NCBI GenBank assembly: GCA_021823825.1
Contig: JAKANJ010000022.1
Location: forward strand, 1-8,170
Direction: 5' to 3'
Origin: a bacterium
GTDB lineage: Bacteria > Patescibacteriota > Minisyncoccia > Phycocordibacterales > UBA1550
Length of the DNA: 8,170 nucleotides
Shown here: positions 1 to 5,470 of the stretch, in pieces
Layout: each line of letters starts with the position of its first letter
Position numbering within the stretch: the stretch's first letter is position 1
The notes under the pieces: generated by a model
The model's input: only the letters and a program-made list of their open reading frames with translations
Database searches by the model: none
What the model was told of the DNA's origin: nothing
Translations under genes and position numbers: made by a program

Positions 1-522
1 CATGCCCTCCGTTGCCGGAACGAACATAATCGGAGTAACCTGGATGCGCGGAGGATTATTCCCCTCCACCTCCACAGAAAGTCGCAGACGCAGGAGCGCC
101 GCCCAGTCAATGGCAGCCGACTGGTCAGAAACAGCACCTTGGTGCTTGCTCGCATTCGTATGCGGCAGGCCAGCCGTGCTCGGGTGGTTGTGCTTGTTCA
201 GCACGCACGGAACGACGACAGTAGTGCTCTTCTTCCCACCAGGAACGATGAGCGTCTCGCCCGGTACGATGATGTCGGGATTGCAGATGTGATTCACTTC
301 TGCAAGCGTGCAAACGGTCGTTCCCGACCACGCAGCAATGCAGGAAAGCAAATCTCCTTTCTGGACCACGTACTTTTCCGTCGGGCCCGAGAAATTCGGA
401 CGGTAGTAGATGGAGCGCCGATGCGCTTCCTTGGCCGGGCTACCGGCGGAAAGTCCAGCTGCGAACAGGGTCGCAAGCAAGGGGGCAAAAACCCTCTTGT
501 GAAGCAAGGCAATATTTGCCAT
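1..522 (-). CDS. Secreted LysM-domain protein, 3' end outside window
   Basis: This reading frame is open from an ATG at 522 to the window edge, giving 174 residues without a stop. Residues 1-27 look like a Sec signal peptide: a basic HKR near the start, then a hydrophobic stretch (about 11-26) ending in small residues (GLSAG). Residues 51-94 form one LysM domain: it opens with YVVQKGDLLSCIAA, has N at 77 and closes with IVPGETLIVP. LysM binds GlcNAc-containing glycans such as peptidoglycan, so the protein probably sits in or outside the envelope. Four cysteines (61, 71, 80, 106) could form disulfides. Residues 95-174 match no domain I recognise; a catalytic domain could follow beyond the edge. 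The start is supported by GGAG at 530-533, seven bases upstream. GC content is roughly 58%, well above the roughly 45% of the other genes, which could reflect transfer or a different selective regime. Confidence 0.75.
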   Translation of the reverse strand, partial: MANIALLHKRVFAPLLATLFAAGLSAGSPAKEAHRRSIYYRPNFSGPTEKYVVQKGDLLSCIAAWSGTTVCTLAEVNHICNPDIIVPGETLIVPGGKKSTTVVVPCVLNKHNHPSTAGLPHTNASKHQGAVSDQSAAIDWAALLRLRLSVEVEGNNPPRIQVTPIMFVPATEGM

Positions 523-529
523 AGCATTT

Positions 530-533
530 CTCC
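530..533 (-). promoter_or_regulatory. Shine-Dalgarno site of the LysM gene
   Basis: On the minus strand GGAG lies seven bases before the ATG at 522, a normal bacterial ribosome-binding spacing. It fixes the start of the LysM gene. It is the only clear Shine-Dalgarno sequence in the window. Confidence 0.65.
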
Positions 534-542
534 GTTGTGTTG

Positions 543-563
543 AGTGCTACACGATGCAGCACT
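543..563 (-). promoter_or_regulatory. Hairpin in the leader of the LysM gene
   Basis: On the minus strand AGTGCTGCA (563-555) can pair with TGTAGCACT (551-543): nine pairs including one G-U, around a three-base loop TCG. It ends nine bases before the GGAG site, so it would lie in the 5' untranslated RNA, or could be a DNA operator. No T-run follows on either strand, so it is not an intrinsic terminator. Its arms are the opposite way round from a CIRCE element. Confidence 0.45.
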
Positions 564-791
564 TTGGGTGAACTCAAGAATAATCTCACCAAGTTGAATT
601 AGAAAACGGCAACATACCGTCAAAACAACCTTAAAAGGCTAGATTCCAGAAGACGAATTAAATGAACAACCCGACGCATACTTGCACACTTTGTACCACT
701 TTGTCAAGGTCCATACTTCCAAAAAGTGTCTGGTTTCGTGTCGCACCTCACAAGGCTACTGAATAATACTCCTACACTTCGATAGACCTCT
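564..791. other. Gene-free stretch upstream of the LysM gene
   Basis: I find no credible coding sequence or RNA gene here. Apart from the direct repeat at 687-704 it holds weak promoter-like strings on the minus strand, such as TTGACG followed after 16 bases by TAATTC in the 590-625 area. It probably carries the promoter of the LysM gene, but I cannot pick one with confidence. Confidence 0.5.
687..704. repeat. 10-bp-period direct repeat upstream of the LysM gene
   Basis: CACTTTGT occurs at 687-694 and again at 697-704, one helical turn apart. On the minus strand the repeats overlap a consensus -35 hexamer TTGACA (707-702). The best -10 at normal spacing is poor (CAAGTA at 17 bases, AAGTAT at 18). 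The arrangement would suit an activator site at a weak promoter for the LysM gene, 160-180 bases from its ATG, but this is inference. Confidence 0.3.
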
Positions 792-858
792 CCCCTACAC
801 TACAAAACTTAAAGCACGCCGACTCATTCGAGTCGGCGTGCTAGTTTTGTGCGTAGGG
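792..858. repeat. 67-bp palindromic repeat, copy 1
   Basis: This segment matches 981-1047 at 61 of 67 positions, an offset of 189 bases. Four of the six differences are the loop of the central hairpin, one is in a hairpin arm (G821 against A1010) and one is at 844. Nested inverted repeats make it nearly palindromic: CCTAC/GTAGG outside, ACAAAACT/AGTTTTGT in the middle and a 13-bp core. The last bases (851-858) equal the 3' acceptor strand of tRNA-Tyr read on the other strand, although no intact tRNA gene adjoins this copy. Confidence 0.85.
813..842. terminator. Strong hairpin in repeat copy 1, possible bidirectional terminator
   Basis: The 13-bp GC-rich arms (813-825 and 830-842) are perfectly complementary around the loop ATTC. 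On the minus strand the stem is followed by TTAAGTTTTG, on the plus strand by AGTTTTG. Both T-tracts are short and interrupted, so termination is plausible in both directions but not certain. It could stop leftward transcription coming through tRNA-Tyr before it reaches the LysM region. Confidence 0.55.
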
Positions 859-989
859 CGAATAAGGTAAAGGATGTTCGGCCAAGAACATGTTTTGTCG
901 CCGTCGCTCCAAAATATTTCTCGGCCCTGTTCGTGCGACCCATTTTGCTAAATGGGTGCCCGCACTCGCTTTCGAATCCTCCCCTACAC
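851..989 (-). other. Structured segment closed by a tRNA-like acceptor helix
   Basis: Read on the minus strand, the segment begins GTGTAGGG (989-982) and ends CCCTACGC (858-851). These can form an 8-bp helix with one G-U, the same 3' strand as the acceptor stem of tRNA-Tyr. Inside are a composite hairpin (arms 933-944 and 951-965: GTGCG/CGCAC outside and a 7-bp ACCCATT/AATGGGT stem), a 6-bp hairpin ATGTTC/GAACAT (874-891), and a possible AGGAT/ATCCT helix joining 976-980 to 871-875. The T-loop string TTCGAAT at 971-977 is tRNA-like on the plus strand. No full cloverleaf can be drawn on either strand. It may be a decayed tRNA copy, an unknown structured RNA or a remnant of an element that used the tRNA end. 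Confidence 0.4.
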
Positions 990-1047
990 TACAAAACTTA
1001 AAGCACGCCAACTCTGAGGAGTCGGCGTGCTAATTTTGTGCGTAGGG
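981..1047. repeat. 67-bp palindromic repeat, copy 2, overlapping the tRNA-Tyr 3' end
   Basis: This is the second copy of the repeat at 792-858. Its right end (1039-1047) is the discriminator, acceptor 3' strand and first T-stem base of tRNA-Tyr, and its core hairpin lies just downstream of that tRNA. One arm change leaves an A-C mismatch in the 13-bp core, and the loop differs completely (TGAG). The repeat thus consists of a tRNA 3' end plus its terminator. Confidence 0.85.
994..1031 (-). terminator. Probable intrinsic terminator of tRNA-Tyr
   Basis: Seven bases after the tRNA 3' end, the minus strand has a 13-position stem (1031-1019 with 1014-1002) with one mismatch and a four-base loop CTCA. 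It is followed by TTAAGTTTT, a usable but interrupted U-tract. Position and structure fit a terminator for the tRNA transcript. The outer ACAAAACT/AATTTTGT pairing makes it partly symmetrical. Confidence 0.6.
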
Positions 1048-1122
1048 AAGGATTCGAACCTTCGAAGCCCAAAGGGCGACAGATTTACAGTCTGTTGTGA
1101 TAGACCACTCCACCACCTACGC
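1039..1122 (-). tRNA. tRNA-Tyr, anticodon GTA
   Basis: A full class II cloverleaf of 84 bases can be drawn. It has acceptor GCGTAGG/CCTACGC with discriminator A, a 3-bp D stem GTG/CAC, anticodon stem ACAGA/TCTGT with loop CTGTAAA (GTA at 1088-1086), a long variable arm with stem GCCC/GGGC, and T arm GAAGG-TTCGAAT-CCTTC. GTA reads both tyrosine codons, and a long variable arm is expected for bacterial tRNA-Tyr. The 3' CCA is not encoded (the gene continues ACAAAA), so a CCA-adding enzyme is required. The gene lies 80 bases downstream of clpB on the same strand, with a hairpin two bases before its 5' end. Confidence 0.96.
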
Positions 1123-1124
1123 AA

Positions 1125-1154
1125 GTAAACAGGCGCCATGTGGCGCCTGTTTAC
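1125..1154. other. Perfect 14-bp inverted repeat abutting the tRNA-Tyr 5' end
   Basis: The arms 1125-1138 and 1141-1154 are perfectly complementary with a two-base centre, so the hairpin loop would be four to six bases. On the minus strand it lies between the clpB stop and tRNA-Tyr, and only two bases (TT) separate it from the tRNA, so it has no U-tract as a clpB terminator. On the plus strand a run of eight T starts ten bases after the stem, too far for a classical terminator. It may end or protect the clpB mRNA, or guide 5' processing of the tRNA. A weak promoter (TTGAAT 1180-1175, 16 bases, TAGAGT 1158-1153) overlaps its edge. Confidence 0.6.
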
Positions 1155-1202
1155 TCTACCATGATTTTTTTTAAATTCAAACGTTAGAAGAGAAATGCAT
1201 TG

Positions 1203-3890
1203 TTATGCTGCTGTTTTTGAACCCGCACGAGTCTTAACCGCTGTTCTCTTTTGAACATGGATTGCAATCTCCCCTTTTTCCATGCCAACCGACACGCGTC
1301 CACCCTTGAGGACACCTTGAGATATCATAAAGGATGCAACGGGTGTTAAGATTTTATTTTGGATCAGGCGCTTAAGTGGTCGTGCACCGTAGTGCGTATC
1401 ATATCCTTTTTCTGCAAGGTATGAGAGCACATCCTTTGAAACATCAAGGGTAATCTCCTTTTCTGCAAGACGATTTTTAATAATTTCAATTTGAAGGCCA
1501 ACAATCTCACGAATCACTTCAGGAGAAAGTATGTCAAAGATTATAATTTCATCAAGACGATTCAGGAACTCTGGTCGGAAAAAATCTTTCAGAGAACTTG
1601 TCACTCGCTCTTTGGCATCTTCATAGTTTGCCTTATCGCTTGCATTGGTGTTAAAACCAATCGCCTGCATTTTGTCGATATGTTCTGAGCCAATGTTTGA
1701 CGTCAAAATAATCACCGTATTTTTGAAGTTAACAACTCTCCCCTTTGAATCTGTCAGGTGACCATTGTCCAAAACCTGAAGAAGGATGTTAAACACTTCT
1801 GGATGAGCTTTTTCTATCTCATCAAAGAGCAAGACAGAATACGGACGATGACGAACTGTCTCGGTCAGGTTGCCACTTTCTTCATGCCCAACATACCCTG
1901 GAGGTGATCCAATAATTTTTGAGACAGAATGCTTCTCCATATATTCAGACATGTCTACGCGCACAAGAGCCTTTTCATCATTAAAAAGGAACTGTGCAAG
2001 GGCCTTGGAAAGCTCCGTTTTGCCTACGCCCGTGGGGCCAAGAAAAAGAAAAGATCCAATAGGCCGATTGGGGTCGGCGATTCCCGCACGCGAACGCTTG
2101 ACCGCATCAGAAATTCTCTGAATTGCGTCTTTTTGTCCAACTACACGTTTTCCAAGCTCTTCTTCAATATGCGCAAGCTTGCCCGCCTCCTCTTCAAGCA
2201 TCTTCGTAACAGGAATACCTGTCCAACGAGCAACGACAGATGCGATATCCTGTTCGCTTACGTCCTCTTTCAAGATGCGGCGTGATGATTGAAGTTTTTT
2301 CAGTCTCGCAGTTTTTGCAATAAGGTCTTTCTCAAGAGAAGGAATGCGACCATAACGAATTTCTGCCGCGAGGGCGAGGTCCGCTTTCATTTCCGCGGCC
2401 TCAGCCTCAATGCGCCTCGTTTCAAGTTCTTTTTTTATTGAACGAATATCAACAACAAGCTCCTTTTCATTCTTCCACTTCATTTCAATCTCTCGCGTTT
2501 TCTCGCGCAGGTCCGCAATTTCTTTGTCAATTTTCTTTGTGCGGGACTTTGCATTTTTCCCAGATTCGCTCTCCGCTGTTGCTTCTTTTTTGAGAGCCTC
2601 CTTCTCTATCTCCAGACGCATAATGCGACGATGCGCATCCTCAAGCACTGGTGGCATATTTTCTAGCGAAATACGAAGTGACGATGCAGCTTCATCAATA
2701 AGGTCAACAGCTTTGTCAGGAAGGAATCGATCGGTAATATAACGGCTGCTCAGATTTACTGCCGCGATGATAGCATCATCAGTAATGCGCACACCATGAA
2801 AGACTTCATATTTTTCCTTTAGCCCACGCAAAATAGCAATGGCATCCTCAATAGATGGCTCGTTGACATGAACTGGCTGGAAACGCCGTGTGAGCGCTGG
2901 ATCCTTCTCAATGTGTTTTTGATATTCACGAAGCGTTGTTGCCCCAATCGCACGAAGCTCTCCTCGCGCAAGCGCAGGTTTCAACATGTTTGATGCGTCC
3001 ATGGAACCTTCTGCAGCCCCTGCACCAACAATTGTATGAATCTCATCAATGAAAAGAATTATCTTGCCTTCGGAGCGTTCAATTTCCTTCATAATTTTCT
3101 TTAGCCTGTCTTCAAACTCGCCGCGATATTTAGTACCAGCAATAAGTGCCCCAAGATCAAGAGAAACAAGCTCTTTCCCCTTGAGCGATTCTGGAACATC
3201 ATTTTTTGCCATACGAATTGCAAGTCCTTCCACTACTGCGGTCTTGCCCACACCGGCCTCCCCAATAAGGATTGGGTTATTTTTTGTACGGCGAGAAAGA
3301 ATTTGAACAATACGTCCAATTTCATTGTCACGACCGATAACAGGGTCCAGCTTGTCTGCGCTTGCAAGAGCAGTAAGGTTGCGTGTAAATTTGTATACTG
3401 ACTTTAGCTTCTTTGAAGGTGTTCCATCAGTAATATTTTGTGTACGAAATTCTTCTAGAACACGCGAAACAGCGTCTCGGTCAACATGGTAACGCATAAT
3501 GAACTCGCGAGCTTGCCCCGCTACGTCAAAGATAGCGAGAAAAAGATGCTCCGACGATACTTGTTCGTCGTTCATTGTTTGTGCAATACGTGGAGCGATC
3601 TCACCAAGAATTTGTCCAAGCTCCTGAGTAAGATAGAGTTGATATGAATTTTCAGCAACATTTTGACTTGTTGTCGGCTCAATTGCCTCAAGCATTTCTT
3701 CTGCAAAAGCTATTGAATCAACATCTAGTCGATCAAGAATTGACGAAACGATACTCTCCTCATCAAGAACAAGCGCAGCCAAAAGATGCATAGGGCTCAC
3801 ATGGTTTTGTCCGCGCTCCACGACAAGCTCATGGGCTCGACGAATAACATCGCGTGCTTTTGTTGTGAAATTGTTAAATGGGGGCATCAT
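1203..3890 (-). CDS. clpB: ATP-dependent disaggregase ClpB
   Basis: ClpB is a hexameric cytosolic AAA+ machine that threads aggregated proteins through its pore and works with DnaK/DnaJ/GrpE. The 895 residues show an N domain (about 1-150) and NBD1 with Walker A GEAGVGKT (210-217), pore loop KYRG (254-257), Walker B IILFIDE (277-283) and arginine finger region TRRF (334-337). A long coiled-coil middle domain (about 405-540) follows. NBD2 has Walker A GPTGVGKT (618-625), pore loop GYVG (665-668), Walker B VLLFDE (686-691), finger R778 and sensor-2 GARP (835-838). The long middle domain with the AEIRYGRIPSLE signature and the absence of a ClpP-binding loop indicate ClpB rather than ClpC/ClpA. 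It is slightly longer than the usual 850-870 residues, partly through a Ser/Lys-rich stretch near 438-453 and a basic tail. The protein starts MM; either ATG could serve, and neither has a Shine-Dalgarno sequence. It has its own consensus promoter. Confidence 0.96.
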   Translation of the reverse strand: MMPPFNNFTTKARDVIRRAHELVVERGQNHVSPMHLLAALVLDEESIVSSILDRLDVDSIAFAEEMLEAIEPTTSQNVAENSYQLYLTQELGQILGEIAPRIAQTMNDEQVSSEHLFLAIFDVAGQAREFIMRYHVDRDAVSRVLEEFRTQNITDGTPSKKLKSVYKFTRNLTALASADKLDPVIGRDNEIGRIVQILSRRTKNNPILIGEAGVGKTAVVEGLAIRMAKNDVPESLKGKELVSLDLGALIAGTKYRGEFEDRLKKIMKEIERSEGKIILFIDEIHTIVGAGAAEGSMDASNMLKPALARGELRAIGATTLREYQKHIEKDPALTRRFQPVHVNEPSIEDAIAILRGLKEKYEVFHGVRITDDAIIAAVNLSSRYITDRFLPDKAVDLIDEAASSLRISLENMPPVLEDAHRRIMRLEIEKEALKKEATAESESGKNAKSRTKKIDKEIADLREKTREIEMKWKNEKELVVDIRSIKKELETRRIEAEAAEMKADLALAAEIRYGRIPSLEKDLIAKTARLKKLQSSRRILKEDVSEQDIASVVARWTGIPVTKMLEEEAGKLAHIEEELGKRVVGQKDAIQRISDAVKRSRAGIADPNRPIGSFLFLGPTGVGKTELSKALAQFLFNDEKALVRVDMSEYMEKHSVSKIIGSPPGYVGHEESGNLTETVRHRPYSVLLFDEIEKAHPEVFNILLQVLDNGHLTDSKGRVVNFKNTVIILTSNIGSEHIDKMQAIGFNTNASDKANYEDAKERVTSSLKDFFRPEFLNRLDEIIIFDILSPEVIREIVGLQIEIIKNRLAEKEITLDVSKDVLSYLAEKGYDTHYGARPLKRLIQNKILTPVASFMISQGVLKGGRVSVGMEKGEIAIHVQKRTAVKTRAGSKTAA

Positions 3891-3918
3891 AAGTGATTTA
3901 AAAAATTATTAGAGATGC

Positions 3919-3947
3919 ATAATACAAGGACAATTTTGGATTGTCAA
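3919..3947 (-). promoter_or_regulatory. Consensus sigma70 promoter of clpB
   Basis: On the minus strand TTGACA (3947-3942) and TATTAT (3924-3919) are separated by exactly 17 bases. Initiation about seven bases after the -10 would give a leader of roughly 20-25 A/T-rich bases before the ATG at 3890, without a Shine-Dalgarno sequence. No CIRCE element is present. Confidence 0.8.
3929..3945. promoter_or_regulatory. Inverted repeat inside the clpB promoter, candidate operator
   Basis: GACAAT (3929-3934) and ATTGTC (3940-3945) form a 6-bp inverted repeat with a five-base spacer. It covers most of the -35 box and part of the spacer of the clpB promoter, where a bound repressor would block RNA polymerase. 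Part of the symmetry comes from the -35 hexamer itself, so chance is possible. Confidence 0.35.
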
Positions 3948-3991
3948 TACCTTACGGTGATGGACTCAAAACAAAGAATTGGACAAAAATG

Positions 3992-4840
3992 TTACTTATT
4001 TGTTTTTGCGGGTGTGGTTGGTTTTGTAGCCAAACCAATAAGGCGCGCAGCTTCAGACGCAGGAATACCCACTTGCGTCCCCGCACCTTCATCAATACTG
4101 AGGAAACCAACAACTTCGCCACTCAAATTGATAATGGGCGCACCGCTTGAAACACCACCTAAGTAGACTGAAACTCCTATATTTGAAAGTACTTTTGATG
4201 TTGTATTTTTTTCTTTGTCCGTGACGGTACGCTGATCAAGGCTATTAATAAGGCCACTTGAAATTGTCTTCGCATCCCACCCGCCGATGATAATTGCTGT
4301 TTGCCCGAGCTGGAGAACATTTGGATCGCCTAGCGTAACAGGTTTAAACGAAACAGGCGTCGTGCTGGTTCCTGTTGGCGTAAGTCTCCCAATACCAAGA
4401 GGACTTGTACTGTCAGCAGGAATGACTTGCAAAGCATACGGCTGACCGTCGATTGTTGTTGTAAGAACCCCTCCGCCAAGGTTACCTGCACTCGTTATGA
4501 CGAGACCGTCAGCAGAGACGATTGTTCCGATGCCCGCAGAATGAGACGTTCCGTCCTGGCCAACAGATTTAAAGGCAACCGTACTTTTTATATTTCGTGC
4601 CACCGCAGCAACGGTTAAGTCCTCGTCCATAACTGGCGCTGTCGCTGGAGTCTTGTCAGAAGAAGGAGAACCTGAAGCAATTTTCTCAATTGTTCGTTCA
4701 ACAACCCTTGTTAAGGTTTGAGTAACGGGTTCTGGGGCCTGTTGCATGAGCGTCACCACAACAATGCCTGTTGCCATTGAAGCAACAAAGCTTGTGAATA
4801 GAGTGAGGAGAACGATTTGTGCTTTCGTAAGGTGCTCCAT
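3992..4840 (-). CDS. Membrane-anchored HtrA-like trypsin-fold protein, catalytic triad degenerate
   Basis: The 282-residue protein has one N-terminal membrane segment (about 8-32), a low-complexity Pro/Ser/Thr linker (about 34-72) and a trypsin-fold domain of the HtrA/DegP type (about 75-270). It has no PDZ domain and a short TKPTTPAKTNK tail. The fold is recognisable from GIGTIVSADGLVITSAGNL (103-121), VTLGDPNVLQLGQ (168-180) and GVSSGAPIINLSGEVVGF (229-246). The catalytic residues are largely gone. The His of the usual TNAHV motif is Gly119, and the Asp of the DLAVLKI motif is Pro147 in PLGIGRL. The Ser survives as Ser232 in SSGAP, where GNSGGP is usual. It is therefore probably not a protease but may still bind peptides or envelope proteins on the outer face of the membrane. 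No Shine-Dalgarno sequence precedes the ATG; a promoter overlaps the end of sod. Confidence 0.8.
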   Translation of the reverse strand: MEHLTKAQIVLLTLFTSFVASMATGIVVVTLMQQAPEPVTQTLTRVVERTIEKIASGSPSSDKTPATAPVMDEDLTVAAVARNIKSTVAFKSVGQDGTSHSAGIGTIVSADGLVITSAGNLGGGVLTTTIDGQPYALQVIPADSTSPLGIGRLTPTGTSTTPVSFKPVTLGDPNVLQLGQTAIIIGGWDAKTISSGLINSLDQRTVTDKEKNTTSKVLSNIGVSVYLGGVSSGAPIINLSGEVVGFLSIDEGAGTQVGIPASEAARLIGLATKPTTPAKTNK

Positions 4841-4851
4841 AGATAGCTTGT

Positions 4852-4880
4852 ATGATACCGCTTAATCTAGACACCTGCAA
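4852..4880 (-). promoter_or_regulatory. Promoter of the HtrA-like gene, overlapping the sod 3' end
   Basis: On the minus strand TTGCAG (4880-4875) and TATCAT (4857-4852) are 17 bases apart. The -35 box lies in the last codons of sod. Initiation about seven bases after the -10 would be near 4845, leaving a leader of about five bases before the ATG at 4840. This fits the missing Shine-Dalgarno sequence. Confidence 0.5.
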
Positions 4881-5439
4881 GCCGAGAATTTACAACATCC
4901 CAATCAATAGCTTTCCAGAAAGCCGCAAGATAATCAGCGCGTTTGATTCCGTAATCAAGGGCAAATGCATGTTCAAAAACATCCATGACGAGAATACACG
5001 AAGCTCCCGCCAAGTGCCCCCCATCGTGCTCATTCACCCACACGTTGAACAGCTTCCCTGTCTCATTGTCTTGAGCCAGGATTGTCCAGCCAATACCTCG
5101 AAGCGATCCCGTTGCTCGAAAATCTTTTTCCCATGCTTCAAGAGACTCGAAGTTCTCTAAAATTTTTTTAGCAAACACACTTTTCTTATCAAGAATTTTC
5201 TTTTCTTTGGTCATGTTGCCAAAATAAAGTTCATGGAGTCGCATACCGTCCCACTCCCAACCAAAGCGACGTTTCATTTCGCTCCACTGAGGAGTGCCCG
5301 CTTCTACTGTTTTCAAAAGCTCATTCACTTTATTGGTGTTGGAAACATACCCCTCATACAGAGTAAAATGATTGCGCAAAAGTACATCGGAAAAACCTTC
5401 CGTTCCCAATAGTCGCTCAAAATTTTTTGCTTCGTACAT
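4867..5439 (-). CDS. sod: Superoxide dismutase, Fe/Mn family, atypical subgroup
   Basis: This enzyme converts superoxide to hydrogen peroxide and oxygen in the cytoplasm; there is no signal peptide. At 190 residues it is near the family length. The metal ligands are all visible: His24 (LLRNHFTLYEGYV), His69 (GMRLHELYFGN), and Asp153 with His157 (MDVFEHAF). The C-terminal AFWKAIDWDVV is typical of the family. It departs from E. coli SodA/SodB: the HxxxHHxxYV motif is replaced by HFTLYEGYV, the Gln of the FeSOD active site appears to be Gly65, and His138 in NEHD takes the place of the Gln of the MnSOD NQD motif. Iron, manganese or either may be used; the sequence does not decide. It follows iscS by 31 A/T-rich bases and lacks a Shine-Dalgarno sequence, so co-transcription with iscS is likely. 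No catalase gene is seen in the window. Confidence 0.92.
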   Translation of the reverse strand: MYEAKNFERLLGTEGFSDVLLRNHFTLYEGYVSNTNKVNELLKTVEAGTPQWSEMKRRFGWEWDGMRLHELYFGNMTKEKKILDKKSVFAKKILENFESLEAWEKDFRATGSLRGIGWTILAQDNETGKLFNVWVNEHDGGHLAGASCILVMDVFEHAFALDYGIKRADYLAAFWKAIDWDVVNSRLAGV

Positions 5440-5470
5440 ATGATTTGTAAAAAGTTAAAAGTTAATAAAA

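Noticed and set aside
139..543. Open frame on the plus strand of 134 codons opposite the LysM gene, and other long frames at 2-292 and 294-623.
   Set aside because: Compositions are Arg/Ser-rich without domains, and the minus frame at 1-522 has a signal peptide, a LysM motif and an SD site.
543..563. CIRCE (HrcA) operator, because AGTGCT and AGCACT are separated by nine bases.
   Set aside because: CIRCE has the arms in the opposite order (AGCACTC then GAGTGCT), and the gene downstream is not a chaperone.
860..985. A small coding gene on the minus strand through the repeat spacer.
   Set aside because: The longest frame has only an internal ATG, no SD site and ends in the repeat; the content looks like structured non-coding DNA.
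896..989. Intact tRNA-Ser(GCT) on the plus strand.
   Set aside because: There is no matching 5' acceptor, no D arm, the 5' T stem does not pair, and the anticodon loop would have the wrong size.
851..989. tmRNA or a tRNA with an intron on the minus strand.
   Set aside because: The segment is too short for tmRNA, and no T arm or anticodon arm is found in the right order between the closing strands.
1125..1172. Intrinsic terminator on the plus strand: perfect stem followed by eight T.
   Set aside because: Ten bases separate the stem from the T-run and no plus-strand gene precedes it.
1203..3890. ClpC or ClpA instead of ClpB.
   Set aside because: The middle domain is about 130 residues with the ClpB-type AEIRYGRIPSLE motif, and no ClpP-binding loop is present in the NBD2 region.
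5447..5470. Short A/T-rich tandem AAAAGTTA-like repeat between iscS and sod as a regulatory site or promoter.
   Set aside because: Low complexity; a -10-like TACAAA lacks a credible -35 box, and co-transcription with iscS is simpler.
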